Below, one piece after another: positions 10,973 through 22,300 of a stretch of 64,000 bases of DNA. The DNA is from Corallochytrium limacisporum (taxonomy: Eukaryota; Opisthokonta). The notes beneath the pieces are model-generated. The model made no database searches and was not told the origin of the DNA. It saw only the letters and a list, made by a program, of their open reading frames with translations. Each line of letters opens with the position of its first letter. Positions within the stretch are counted from its first letter, which is position 1. A program made the position numbers and the translations under genes. The stretch lies in assembly GCA_002811645.1 (NCBI GenBank), contig PDIP01000013.1:19742-83741 (forward strand), given 5' to 3'.

Positions 10973-11151
10973 GTGTCGCCCAAAGGAAAAAAGAAAAGGA
11001 AAATGGCTGTGTGCTGGCCTGCGTCCGCCTAACAAAAAAAAGGGGGGTAAAAATCGGGCGCGAAATCAAAGCCGGGGGCAAGGACGGTGCTGGAGGAAGG
11101 GAGAAAACGGGGGAGGGAGGGAGGGGTGTTGTTTGCTTTTTTGTGCCCGGT

Positions 11152-11463
11152 NNNNNNNNNNNNNNNNNNNNNNNNNNNNNNNNNNNNNNNNNNNNNNNNN
11201 NNNNNNNNNNNNNNNNNNNNNNNNNNNNNNNNNNNNNNNNNNNNNNNNNNNNNNNNNNNNNNNNNNNNNNNNNNNNNNNNNNNNNNNNNNNNNNNNNNNN
11301 NNNNNNNNNNNNNNNNNNNNNNNNNNNNNNNNNNNNNNNNNNNNNNNNNNNNNNNNNNNNNNNNNNNNNNNNNNNNNNNNNNNNNNNNNNNNNNNNNNNN
11401 NNNNNNNNNNNNNNNNNNNNNNNNNNNNNNNNNNNNNNNNNNNNNNNNNNNNNNNNNNNNNNN
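11152..11463. other. Assembly gap (312 N)
   Basis: A run of 312 undetermined bases. G-rich sequence ends on the left and starts with a G-run on the right, so the gap probably covers G-rich DNA that sequenced poorly. Confidence 0.99.
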
Positions 11464-12032
11464 GGGGGGTGGGGGTGGTTTGTATTGGGTCGTCGCAGGG
11501 GGGGCGAATGACCGGCCCTATTTCTATAATGAAAGTACTACGGGCCTGGCACGCACACGCACACCGCACACCGCCATCCCCGAGCTCCGTCATGGATTGG
11601 GGGCTACTGAATCAAAATCAAATTGTTGATCTGGATATTTTCATGTTAAATATATTTATGATTATAATCAAATCTAAAAAAGTCTAAAAAAATAAGTGGA
11701 GATATTTGTATATATAAAGTGATTGATTTTTGGATGATTATTTCCGGATCGTCTTAGGGGAGCTGAAACTCGAAAGTGGGCACTGGAAGGGTGAGGTTGT
11801 GGGGTGCGAGTTTCAAAAAGTTGCGTCAGGACGGGAGTGGGTCCTGACCTTGTGGCCGTTGCCGGTACGATCGCAACGGGCTATTTCGGGAGGTTTCTTC
11901 CCGATTCTGGTAGCCATCTGCATTTTGACCACTACCGAATTAGATTGTATGTTGATAGTTATAGACATAGCTACTATGGACGACTGGTAAGTTGTGGCTA
12001 GCTGTGGTTGAGAAACAGCAAAACGGAAGAAA

Positions 12033-13946
12033 ATGGTAGAAAGACACCCTCCAGCAATTCAAAAGGACTGGACGGTGGAGTCATCGCTTCGCCCCAAATC
12101 CCTACAACCAGGTGCATCTCGAAGGCGGTCATTTCCTGCACTACAGAGCTCTACAGTCAAGGAACTGCTGGATCCGAAAACCCTGTTGAAGATCTACGCT
12201 TTGGTTTCCCTGGTCGTGTTCTTAGCAGCATTCACCGTTGTTCTGCAATGGCACACGAATGTGCCTTGGAGTCAACTATTATCCGTGGAAGAGTGGACAG
12301 TTGGAATAGAGGAAACAGATCCAAGGTCTAATTCTGACAATGGTAAGATTATGGACTATAGCGTTATGGCTCACTCGATTGACAGTTTTGACAACACAAT
12401 GCTCAATCCGACAGTAGTCCTGCAACGTGCTACCGATGATAGTCCTGTCGTATTCTTGTCAGCTGCATTTATGGACCTGCAGATGCTGAACAATCCACAG
12501 AAAGCTACCATCGATCTCCACGATCATATTGCGTACCGGCCCATGGTGATTCATGCACAGATCAACACTGATGAGTTCGGCACGGACCTGGGGCTCTTCA
12601 AAGCAAACTGCGTCTTTGCGGTGAGGGACAAGGAAGAGGTCTTCAAAGTACCTGCAGAGTATAAATTCGAACCCGCGTTTCGGCCGGAGTCGGGCAAAAG
12701 CAATGAGGGTCTGTCCATGTATGCTCAGATTGAATGCAACCGCCCAGAGGCCATTGTGCGGGGTCTGCAGAGGCTCACAGATGGTGATTTGACCAAACTT
12801 GGAAAGCGTGAGTCCGCCATGATGGCTTCGTTGGAGATACTGAACGTACCAAACATGCATGTCCACATCAGTCCCGTGCACAAGTTTGTCAAAGAATCTC
12901 AGGCCTTTGTTGAGGTCATGCTGCAGGATTCAAGATGGCTGCGGAAATGGGAAGAAAACCAGAAGCGGGACGGTATCACAGAATACGAACCACGGATCGC
13001 TATGTGCGTGGCACCTCAAAGCGTGAAAACCATGCCTAAGGGAGCACTCAACTATCTTGAGTACCTCACCCACCATTTTTTGCTTGGTGTGCGTCGTATT
13101 CACATCTACCTTCACCGCGAAACACAGCGGAGTAAAACCTGGAACGCGCTGTACCGCAATTTCCTCAGCGCCGAGGGTCACCCATTGCATGCGACCATGC
13201 TCGGAGAGGACTGGAAGAACATGGAAGGCTTCAAAAAAGGGATTGACAACTGGGTGTTTAAGCACCACTGTTTGTGGACCAATCGGTATAACTACCATTA
13301 CGTGATATTCTCCAACACAAAACGCTTCATTATGCCGGCTGAATCACAAATGCAAAGCAACTCCCTGCCCGGTGCAATCAATGCGCTGTTCAGGCGCCGG
13401 TCTGACCTGTCAGCCATTCTGATCCGCCACTGCACAGTCAACACGGGCTGTGAGGCGGACTATAGGCATGAGGAATTGATTACGCAGAAGTACAACAATT
13501 TCCCACAAGACGATTGCCGGGGATCGCCTGCGTTTGCTAGTGTAGTCGCCCGCCCGGACAAAGTCAACTTGTTGCGGCCAAATGCACCGTCTACAGACCA
13601 CATGGAGGGCACCCGGGGGATCTTAGAACAGGGTGAGATGCACATGCGCGTGTACGATGCCGTCAAAAAGTGCAAGACGATCGAAGAGGTGGAAGACTTC
13701 CAGGCCACTGCCCTGCGCGACAACCGCATGCGAGCCTGGGGACCAGTGCTGAAACAGGCTGTCGAAGCCGGCATTGCCAAAATCTGGGGCTCACGCAGAT
13801 TTCAGCATCTCGCAGACCGGGTCAACAAGCGGATCATCGCTAATCACACGCTAAGTACGGGCGTCTACGTGCCCTGGAAGGATCCTCGCGTGACCTTTGC
13901 CAAGCGCGAGGAAAAGAGGAAGAAGAAATTGGCTAGTCAGTCCTAG
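12033..13946 (+). CDS. GT92 (DUF23)-like type II membrane protein, DxD motif missing
   Basis: A 637-aa protein with a short cytoplasmic N terminus, one transmembrane helix at about residues 54-73 (KIYALVSLVVFLAAFTVVLQ) and a long lumenal part, the topology of Golgi glycosyltransferases. Residues 318-600 show the GT92 layout: a CVAP start near 325, LNYLEYLTHHFLLGVRRIHIY, a conserved acidic-Trp segment, a histidine/Cys segment before the catalytic strand, and a late PSTDHMEG block. In known GT92 proteins (for example animal N-glycan galactosyltransferases) the strand ends in D-x-D-E-F. Here the equivalent residues 427-432 read SNTKRF, so the metal-binding acids are absent. The ATG at 12033 has the context AAAATGG. 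Function is therefore uncertain: inactive homologue or metal-independent enzyme. Confidence 0.72.
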   Translation: MVERHPPAIQKDWTVESSLRPKSLQPGASRRRSFPALQSSTVKELLDPKTLLKIYALVSLVVFLAAFTVVLQWHTNVPWSQLLSVEEWTVGIEETDPRSNSDNGKIMDYSVMAHSIDSFDNTMLNPTVVLQRATDDSPVVFLSAAFMDLQMLNNPQKATIDLHDHIAYRPMVIHAQINTDEFGTDLGLFKANCVFAVRDKEEVFKVPAEYKFEPAFRPESGKSNEGLSMYAQIECNRPEAIVRGLQRLTDGDLTKLGKRESAMMASLEILNVPNMHVHISPVHKFVKESQAFVEVMLQDSRWLRKWEENQKRDGITEYEPRIAMCVAPQSVKTMPKGALNYLEYLTHHFLLGVRRIHIYLHRETQRSKTWNALYRNFLSAEGHPLHATMLGEDWKNMEGFKKGIDNWVFKHHCLWTNRYNYHYVIFSNTKRFIMPAESQMQSNSLPGAINALFRRRSDLSAILIRHCTVNTGCEADYRHEELITQKYNNFPQDDCRGSPAFASVVARPDKVNLLRPNAPSTDHMEGTRGILEQGEMHMRVYDAVKKCKTIEEVEDFQATALRDNRMRAWGPVLKQAVEAGIAKIWGSRRFQHLADRVNKRIIANHTLSTGVYVPWKDPRVTFAKREEKRKKKLASQS

Positions 13947-13985
13947 TTTCTTCACACCAGCCGGCTTGGTCTTCATCTCATCCAT

Positions 13986-14011
13986 GCAGACATACAGACA
14001 TACAGACATAG
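13986..14011. repeat. Short tandem repeat, 8-bp CAGACATA-type unit
   Basis: Three near-perfect tandem units of CAGACATA lie about 40 bases after the stop codon of the GT92-like gene, probably in its 3' UTR. Confidence 0.75.
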
Positions 14012-14247
14012 ACTTGTTTCTGTGCTTTTCATCTTACATCGGCGTGACCATCGGTTTCCCAAAACCGTCGAGATTTCGGGTCCGTGCTCGGAGGAACGAA
14101 AGTGCGGCGCAAGTGAGCCCGGCGGGAAAAAGGGACTCCCCTTCCGGGCCCGGGGGACCTGTTTTTTTCCCTTTTTCTGCGAAGAAGTGGCGGCAGCTGA
14201 ACGACTTGTGATTTCCTCCTCCCAATTAGCCTGTGCCCACTGGTCTT

Positions 14248-14296
14248 ACACACACACACACACAACCCCGCCCCCCGGGGGCCCGGGGGGGGGGCC
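14248..14296. repeat. (CA)n tract followed by C/G-run palindrome
   Basis: A CA microsatellite leads directly into alternating runs of C and G ending in a run of ten G. The C/G part is self-complementary and can fold into a very GC-rich hairpin. Confidence 0.8.
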
Positions 14297-14539
14297 TCAC
14301 GGGAGCGATTTGCGCAACCTCCCGCGGCAATCGCAGAATGCGAGCTGTCCGGACAAAGCCCCGGTCATTCTTTGGAAGGGTTTTCCACGAACTTCACTGG
14401 TTCTAACGCCGGCCTATCTTGGAATGGCGGGTGTGCTTCCTGTTTGTGTGTTGTGTGCTCTGTAAGGTATTTTCATGGTCATTAACCGTGGAAGTGATAA
14501 AGCAACAGGCATCCGTCGACAGGCTGTCGGGTTCGGGCT

Positions 14540-15445
14540 ATGCAAGAGAAGACAGTAAGAAAAAGAACCATGGTGTCCTTGTGGACTCGCTTCGTTTACG
14601 GGACGTTTAACCCGATGATCCGCCTCCTCGCCGTCTTTGTGCGGGGCACCGCGGGCACCGATCTGGTGGACCGCAAGGCTGTGCAACCCAAGAAAATGCT
14701 AGAGCTGTACAGCTTCGAATGGTCCCCATATTGCCGCCTTGTTCGAGAAGTCTTGTGCGAGATGGAGATCGACTACATCCTCTATCCTGTGCCTCCTGGG
14801 GGTAAGCGCTACCGCAAGGATGCCATCAACCCGAAAATTGGCAAGGCCCGCATGCCCATGCTCCACGACCCCAACACGGGTGTGACCATGCACGAGTCCG
14901 ACGAAATTGTTGACTACATCACTAAAACCTACAATGGCAAGCCCAGAGCAAACACTCACGGATGGAGACGTACCCTGGCTGTCTTTACCTCTGTGATTGC
15001 GACTCTGCTCGATCATGCCAATGTCATGCCCTGGTCCTTGGACTGGAGGGCTCTCTTCAAGGGTAGAATTGGCTATGCGGTCTTCCACACGATCGTCGCA
15101 GTGCCGTCCGCCGAGCCTCCCGCCAAGATGCTCGAGATCTATACCTTCGAATCCTCTCCTTACTCCATTCCTGCTCGTACGTATCTCGATGCCCTGCAGC
15201 TGCCGTATATCGTGCGCAACACGCCAAAGGGGCATTGGAAGGATTTGGGACCGCCATTTTTCAGGGAGAAGGTGTGGAAGGGTGACCGTGGCACCACACG
15301 CAATCGCAAGGCACTGCAAGCCCGAAGCAACTTTGTCCAGGTGCCTTACCTGGTTGACCCCAACACTGGTGTTGAGATGTACGAGTCGCAGAAGATCATT
15401 GCGTACCTTAAGAAAACCTACGAGTTGGAGAGAAAGACCAAGTGA
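14540..15445 (+). CDS. Tandem GST N-terminal / glutaredoxin-fold domain protein
   Basis: A 301-aa protein made of two GST_N-type thioredoxin-fold domains without the helical GST C-terminal domain. The first covers about residues 52-132 (MLELYSFEWSPYC start, RMPMLHDPNTG cis-Pro segment, HESDEIVDYI). The second covers about 196-297 (MLEIYTFESSPYS start, VQVPYLVDPNTG, YESQKIIAYL). Only the first carries an active-site cysteine (WSPYC, C65); the second has Ser in its place, so it may be a structural or substrate-binding copy. The first ATG is at 14540. A second in-frame ATG at 14570 has a better context (ACCATGG) and would give a hydrophobic, basic leader that could target mitochondria. Similar double-domain proteins are known in plants and cyanobacteria; the substrate is unknown. 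Confidence 0.82.
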   Translation: MQEKTVRKRTMVSLWTRFVYGTFNPMIRLLAVFVRGTAGTDLVDRKAVQPKKMLELYSFEWSPYCRLVREVLCEMEIDYILYPVPPGGKRYRKDAINPKIGKARMPMLHDPNTGVTMHESDEIVDYITKTYNGKPRANTHGWRRTLAVFTSVIATLLDHANVMPWSLDWRALFKGRIGYAVFHTIVAVPSAEPPAKMLEIYTFESSPYSIPARTYLDALQLPYIVRNTPKGHWKDLGPPFFREKVWKGDRGTTRNRKALQARSNFVQVPYLVDPNTGVEMYESQKIIAYLKKTYELERKTK

Positions 15446-15746
15446 AGCGCGTATGCTGTTTCCCAGCAGATCAAGTTTACTATATCGTCTTAGCATCTGC
15501 GGACACCTCGCCACCGTGGTGTGTTTCTGATCAGCATGCAAACTGTTACATGCACATGTTGAAAGGAACTCTTCCCAAGTGACCGGATGCATATATGCGC
15601 TTCTGTAGTGCGTAGGATGTGTTTCGTGACCGATCACCATGCCAGCCCGCCTTCCGGAGTCCCGGACTCGCGCTGATCGTGTCCCGTGCTCCCCTGGCCG
15701 CCTTTCTCGCACTTCGCGGGTGCCCGTCGCTCTGCCGCTCTTGTTT

Positions 15747-15782
15747 TCTCTCTCTCTCTCTCTCTCTGTGTCTCTCTCTCTG
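15747..15782. repeat. (TC)n microsatellite
   Basis: A CT dinucleotide tract of about 36 bases with a single GTG interruption, 300 bases downstream of the tandem GST_N gene. Confidence 0.85.
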
Positions 15783-16355
15783 TTGGCTGGGCGAGAGTTG
15801 AAACAAATCAATTGCTACTGGGGAGTCTATTTTCCTCAACGTAGTACTCTGTCTATGAGTCATAATAATCAAATACCGTATATAATATTCATTTTTTAAT
15901 ATGAATTTAGAATGATTTATTACAATATTAAAATGTTCCGTATACCAGCGAATCATACTGCGCTGTACGGTACTGGACGTACGGCGCATTCTATTTTGGA
16001 CGGTTGGCTAAAAAAGCCAAAGCGACGTTGCACCACCGACTGACCGGTTCGTTGACTATGAAAAGCCGGATCCTCTCCTGCTCGCTGTTTCATGTTCGGT
16101 GGATCGAGAATGATGCGTATTTATTTACCCAAACACTTCGCAGGACTGTCTTGTGACACCCGTTCTCTCCTCCCCTACGTACTCGTGCAGAAGATGGTGG
16201 TGTGCCGTGCAGTGCTATATATACGAAATCCTCCGGGCTTGGAAAAATGGGGAAAACGGGAAAAAGGGGGAGGGGGGGCTCTCTTCACACTCTCTCCCTC
16301 TCTCTGTCTGTGTCTCTGGCGTTTGGTTTTGGGCCAGCTGCCCGTCACCCGGCCG

Positions 16356-16374
16356 CCCCCCCCCCCCGCGGGGG
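16356..16374. repeat. C-run/G-run palindrome
   Basis: Twelve C followed by GCGGGGG. It belongs to the intergenic C-run/G-run class. Confidence 0.8.
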
Positions 16375-19150
16375 AAAATCCTTTTTGTGCCGCGAAGCGC
16401 GCCCCTTTTAAAGGAAGAAAGCGCTACGGTGGGAAGTGGGGCTCTCGGTCCTCTGCGTAAGATTGTCAGCTGACGGCGATTCGCTTAAGATAGCGCACGG
16501 AAGGCCGGCCCCCTGGGGGGGGTTCAGCCCATAACGCGGCCGTTTTGGCAGGCCCGGCGACTGACAATTCGATGATTCTATGGGATCAGTAGGCGCGTAC
16601 GCAATATACACACTGCCCGGGGCTGGTTTGTTTTGGTTGTTAAGTGTTCCCCCGGAATCATCCCCGTACTCATACGCAGGAGATAGAGCGTCCGGTGTCT
16701 TCGGCATCCAACTAGCCGTTATCAGCATGGTTCCCTCCCTTTGCACCTGCATATGGTCGAGCCTTGCGCGGTGTGGGAGCGAGTATCGCGTTGCATGTAC
16801 ACAGTCACCGAAGAACACAACCAAGAACGATATTGGCAGATTGAGGGTTAGAAAATTGCCAGCAACAATCGTCTTCGTTTTGCATGTGCAAACAGCAGAG
16901 ACATCTTGTCTGCAGAAACCGATCGGTACGCTACTGTTTCCTTCGATTACTCGAGAGTTCGTCGCAGCAGGTCGCAAGTCAGAGACGTTTGCCTGTTGCA
17001 GTTTCCACTTTCCTGAACTCTTTTATACTTTTGCAACAGAACCCTTATCAGTGGTCACGGGCCACAACTCCGAAGCACGGGGGAGAGAGAGAACCCAAAG
17101 ACAACGGGTCCGCTGCTGCACGACTCACGCAGTAACCCGGCAGCAGCTTGGGTGATCGAAATGCCGATGGTTTCAGGTTGAGCACTCATCAGTTCTTAGT
17201 AGTGTACACCAACCAACAAGGACTTGTGACTCTGGGACAGTAGGGTGAGGCTTGTTCATCAACTTTCTTCTTTTGGTGTCTGTCTTGGTTGCGGACCTTT
17301 TCCGACCATGTTGTCCTTCCTGCTTTTTCCAATGCTCGTATTTCGGTTTTGGCACACACTCCCGGTTGCTGATGACGAAGGTACAGGTAAGAAATCATCA
17401 CATATTCATTATGCACTGTAAGACGAGGACACGGGCATAATTTCACCAGCTGGCAACACCAGGTACCGCAACAACCCCACTCCCCTTTGACCCTCCAACA
17501 CACACTCCCCAACAAAAAAATTAAAGCATACGCGGGGTCCAACACCAAATAGAGCAATTCCAACGCACTCACTACCAACTTAATAGCATTAACAAAGCGG
17601 ATTCCAGCTGGGATGAATATGCCAAACTGTGCGATAAAAGCAAAACCAAAATACGAAAAAGACGAACGCAGTTATTGATAGGAGAGGAATGGGCCATAAA
17701 TTCAGTAAAGGGAAGAGCACACGAGCTTCTTGCGCGACGAACGGTGCCCTTGTGTGCGCGACGATCATCAGCGGCAACCTCTTTTCATTCTCATTATTGG
17801 CTTTTGCTTACGGCAGATATGTTGCAAGATGGTCCTTCCTATGCTTGCCGTTGGTATGAGTGTATTGTGTGCAGATTCACCATTACATGGTGGTTGTTTC
17901 GTAGTTGGTGGATGGTGGATCGTCTGTGCGTGCCTGTGTGTCGTGCTGAACCATGCTTTCTGCGGATCGCGAACCTAATCAATAGAATGATGTGATACGC
18001 ACCGGAGGTAGTGTGGACCAAGTGCAATTTTAACAGGACTGGCTTGTTCATCTACATCTCCTCCCGAAACTTTGTGCTGGTGATCACCTGTCTGCACGCC
18101 TCCCGAGACAGACAGAACAATTCCCCACCCAAAATTGCTTCTCTCGTCTCCCTGCCTTTATGGCACGGCTTTTGGCCTGACCCTGATGCGGGTGCGGGTG
18201 CTGTCGGTCAGGCAGCGGAGTCGATTGGCAACTGTTTGGCTACCGAATCTGGGGTTCGATGAGTCCTGCGCATATCGCTACGTCGGATCGTATAACGCGC
18301 GTGTGCCGTCCGGCGGAGGAATCATTTGGTTTATAAGGGGAAGAACTGTGGAGTGTGGGTGGCGAGGGTGACTGCGGAGAAGCCCGAAAAGGGGAACGGG
18401 GGAGGAAGGAAGCAAGGAAAATTTGAATAAAATGGGGGCAGTACGCAGCGGTCTAGGAAGAATGTAATTCATCGCCGAGTATTCGTAGTCCGCCCCAGCC
18501 TTTCCATTTCCTGCCGGCGTGTTTTTTTTTGGGTTCGGTGCCTTAGTACCTTATGGCTCTGGTCTTGGGATCTGGGCTTCTGCAACTTTCTCTGTGCGAG
18601 GGTGTGTGTTTATGTTACTTTCTCGTTTGCTGCACAGACAGACGCAGACACCGCTCTGACCAGGATGCTCCTGCGTGGGCTGCATGTGCTTACCCTCATG
18701 TTTGTTGATGATGAAGGTGTTGCTGTGTCTTTAACGTATGGGTCAGAGGGGGCGCGTATGCCGAGGACATCGAAGATGCACTACGAACAGACACAACCAC
18801 AAGGATATGCAATGAATGGGATCCCGTGTGTAACGGCACCGGAACCTTGTTGTTCGTGTCGCTGCTTCAACTCGTTGGCTTTTTCGAATGCGCAGAAGAC
18901 TTCCAATCTGCAAGTTACTATTTCATGAACCGGTTTGCGCAGCGCAGTCATTTTCAGATATCGCCTTGCCCACTGGCTTTTATGAAATACTGCGATCATC
19001 CTACGGTATCCGGGATGCTTCCCTCCCGAAGGCGTCACACAACGCATATGTGTCCATCCAACAATTGGTAGCGCTACCCACATCCACCGCCCGCAAAGCG
19101 CATAGCGAAAGAAGACGCGGAGTTGGAACCATCCATCCAACTGCGCCCAA

Positions 19151-19321
19151 CATGGTGCTGACAAACTCTGAAGTCGCTGTCATGGATGCGAATGCATGTT
19201 CTCGCCACAAGGACCATCCCGTCTACGGTTAGTATTTCCAATTAGGGTGCGCCGATGCCATACTGCATACAATACAACCGTTCTCAATCCCGTTGCCACT
19301 CATGGTGCTGACAAGTCGCTG
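19151..19321. repeat. Short direct repeat pair
   Basis: The block CATGGTGCTGACAA at 19151-19164 recurs at 19301-19314. Both copies are followed by GTCGCTG, after 8 extra bases in the first copy and directly in the second. The spacing is 150 bases. No coding frame explains it. Confidence 0.6.
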
Positions 19322-22300
19322 CGTATCATCGAAGAACCACCGAAAGGAACCCATGTCGAAGTTCGGCTCCTCCGATTTAGATTGAGCACCGACACCTCTG
19401 CCGCCTCCCGTCTGTTCTTGTTCTGCCTGCCTTCCTTCTCTTTCTTTGTTTGCTCGAGATTTCTCACCGTTTTGCTCTCTGCACTCAACCGTGGGGTTCA
19501 ATATAGTAACGGACGGTACCGGGGAAAAAGCAAAATTTTGGAAGTGGCACCGCGAAAAGAAAAAGGGGAAGCTTTACGCTCGAGGGTGAGGGCGGAAGGG
19601 CGGTGGGAGGGGGCCCGCCGGAGAGAGGGGAGGGGGGGGGAAGGGGGGAGGGGGGGAGAGGAAGCGGGAGGAAGGGACGGGAAGCTCCAACGCAAAATAG
19701 AATACACCGCCCAGTGTCAATAAAGTTCCGATGGGGGGCAGGGGGGAGGCCCGAGTGAACCGCGGCAAGGCACCGTAGCCATCGGCGGAAAATTAAAATT
19801 AAGAAGAGAGGAGGGGGAGAGAACAGAGAGAGTCCGAAGAGCGAGAGCGGTCCACGGGAACCAAAGGAGAACACCAGTAGAGATCGACAGGATAGATACA
19901 GGAACAGTCAAATCAAAAATTCTCTTCTCGGGTCGCAAAGAAAAATGAATACTTTAGATATGGACAGCCACTTGGGACAAAAAAGCCACGGTGGCAGCGC
20001 GCGACATCCTGATCCATCAATCGGTGACAGATTACTGATTCCATTGTTGCTTAAAGTGGTGAGGGATTTAAGATTCTTCTAACAACCTTACAGTCCTCCG
20101 CATACTGGATCGCAGAGTCCTGGAAACAAAGGCAGACGCGCTGGGAGCAAACGGAGCTGTTGGTACTCGAACAACATCGACACCAACCCAACGAAACGAA
20201 CCATGGATCAGGAAGAGATAGAAAAAAGAAATAGGGACCTGACTACGACAGATACTCGTACCAATACTGAAGCATTGGTGTGACGGAACGGAGATTTTGA
20301 AGAAGAAGAAAAAAAAAGGAAGAAAATTTCGGGACGCGAAGGTAAAACAAAAAGGAAGACGCGAGAGCAAAGGAAGCATCCACTGATCAAAAATTTCCTG
20401 AGTGGACGAAAAAAGGGAGTGGTTCCTGATGCTTAGAATGGCAGTGGCTCCAGAGGGAACAAATGTGAGAGAACGGGCTGACGGATACGCGGGAAACGAA
20501 TAACTCTGGTGACCACCATCACATCGAGAACCCGAAAGTGTGTGAGCTTGAGAGTGAGAACGAACAGTGAGAGCGTGAGTGAACAGAGCAGGAATATTTT
20601 CTCGCGCCTTTCCCGCCCCCTTCCCCTACCTCTTCTCCAGCCCAGTGGTTGCAGCGTTTGGTTTTCGTCTGCGTGCCGTCATCCGTTTTGGCCCGCCGCC
20701 CGCCCGTTCTTCCTAATCGTTAGGTCGCCCCTCGTCCCTGTATCCGCATCTGCGCCGCAAAAACGTCCATTTTCTAATCTGCGCCCGAAATTGTTCTTCT
20801 CAAGTCACCGCGTTGCACGTCCCCAACCCTTGCCGTCAATGTGCCAACATTTTCCCCATTGTTCTCGTTATATTTTTCCTGGGGGCAGTTGCCCCAACAT
20901 CCCTTCCCAAGAGGAAACTGTGAAACCGCAAAGCGGGAGGCTCCGAGTACCCAGAGAACGCAAATAAGAAGCGAAAGATCACCGTGTCCCCGGTCACTGG
21001 CAGCGCGCAAAAAGAAAAGAAGGAAAAAAAAATATAAAAAAAATATAGGGAAGCGAGGGGCGGTGGAGAGGGTACCCGAGGGTGGCCAAGGGAGAGGATG
21101 GGGGGGGGGGGGGGGGACGGACCCTATGACCACCGGGGAGACGGACAACAGAATACTGGCTGTCGTTTGGTCGTCTCCGGTTCGTCCGCCAGTTGTGCTA
21201 ATAGTTCTGGTATGGCCAATGGTGTGCTCGAGATCAATTCAGGAAATATATAGACATATATCGAATTGATCAAATGATATATCAAGAACATCAGGATAAT
21301 ATGTGCTTTTCTAGAGGGGCGAACGCATTCATTAGGGCCTGAGAAAGGGGCAAGGAATGTGGTCCCAAAGGCGAGGATGGGTGCAGGGACAGGCGGGCGC
21401 GCAGTAGGGAGGGAAAAAACTGACACCACCACCAATACACCCCAAGCAAACCTCCTTTGGTCTCCCCGTTGGTTTTTCCCGATATCCTCCATCGCTCGCT
21501 CGCGTTTCCTCCTTCCCATCTGGTCTCTTGCTGGGACCCCATTTCTACGGAGCAGCAGTGTCCCGCAGTACAGTATCCCATTTGTTTATGAACCGATGGC
21601 TCGCGAGGGCGAGAGGAAAAAAGGGGTGGGGGAGGGGGGGGGGAGGAAGGGGCATTCCAATTCGCAGCCCTTTCCGACGAAATTGAACTAGAATACTCTA
21701 GAGGAAGAGGAGGATAATGGTGAAACTGTGGAGAAATACAGGCAAAATGTATGGCGACGACAAAAAACGGACAGCCCCACCCCGGACCAGGTCCACCACC
21801 ACCAATTTTTCCACACTGAAGTGAGAATTCCTCTAGGGAAGGGACGGTGGCCAATATGCCCTTGGCCCATAGGCCACCTTCTCCGTCAATAGAGTATTTG
21901 CCCCCGAACTGAGGCAATAAAGCCCCCCTCCCCTCCTCCCCCGGCCTAGTGTGTCACAACTGGGTCACTGAGTGGTGCTACAGAATTTTTTCCCTTACCG
22001 TGTTGCTCGACGCTCCCACAGGATCGACGGTGGCAGACAATAGGCACGTTGTCTCTTCTTCTTCTCAACGGCTGCGGAGTTTGGTAAGTACAGAGTCTCT
22101 GTTCTAGTGAACTGCAATACTAAATACATGGGACCAGCTGAACAGACCGAGAAAATGACAACGTGGACTACCCCGCACAGAACAAGGCAGGCCACGCCAA
22201 CGCCTTGTGGAACAACCCGAAACGCTGCGGCGCTAATTGTGCTTTGCGGGTGTTGTTGTGTGCGTGTGTGTGAGCGGCGGACACTGAGGTTTCCGACAAC

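Larger units (their letters stand above)
9478..12032. other. Intergenic region with assembly gap
   Basis: No gene is supported over about 2.55 kb. It contains (CA)n and (GA)n microsatellites, long G-rich and A-rich tracts, the unsequenced gap at 11152-11463, and an AT-rich segment around 11625-11725 that may be the promoter of the GT92-like gene. Short frames here have no recognisable domains. Confidence 0.6.
13947..14539. other. Intergenic between GT92-like and GST_N genes
   Basis: No gene is seen. It contains three copies of an 8-base CAGACATA unit near 13986-14010, a (CA)n tract at 14248-14265, and a C/G-run palindrome at 14266-14296. Confidence 0.6.

Noticed and set aside
16580..17155. 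191-codon frame with an ATG in the gene-poor block
   Set aside because: Ser/Cys/Arg-rich sequence without a domain; a similarly long frame is open on the opposite strand, which suggests low stop density and not coding.
18240..18270. tRNA T-arm-like GGTTCGATG
   Set aside because: The flanking bases do not pair into a T stem, and no anticodon or acceptor stem could be built around it.
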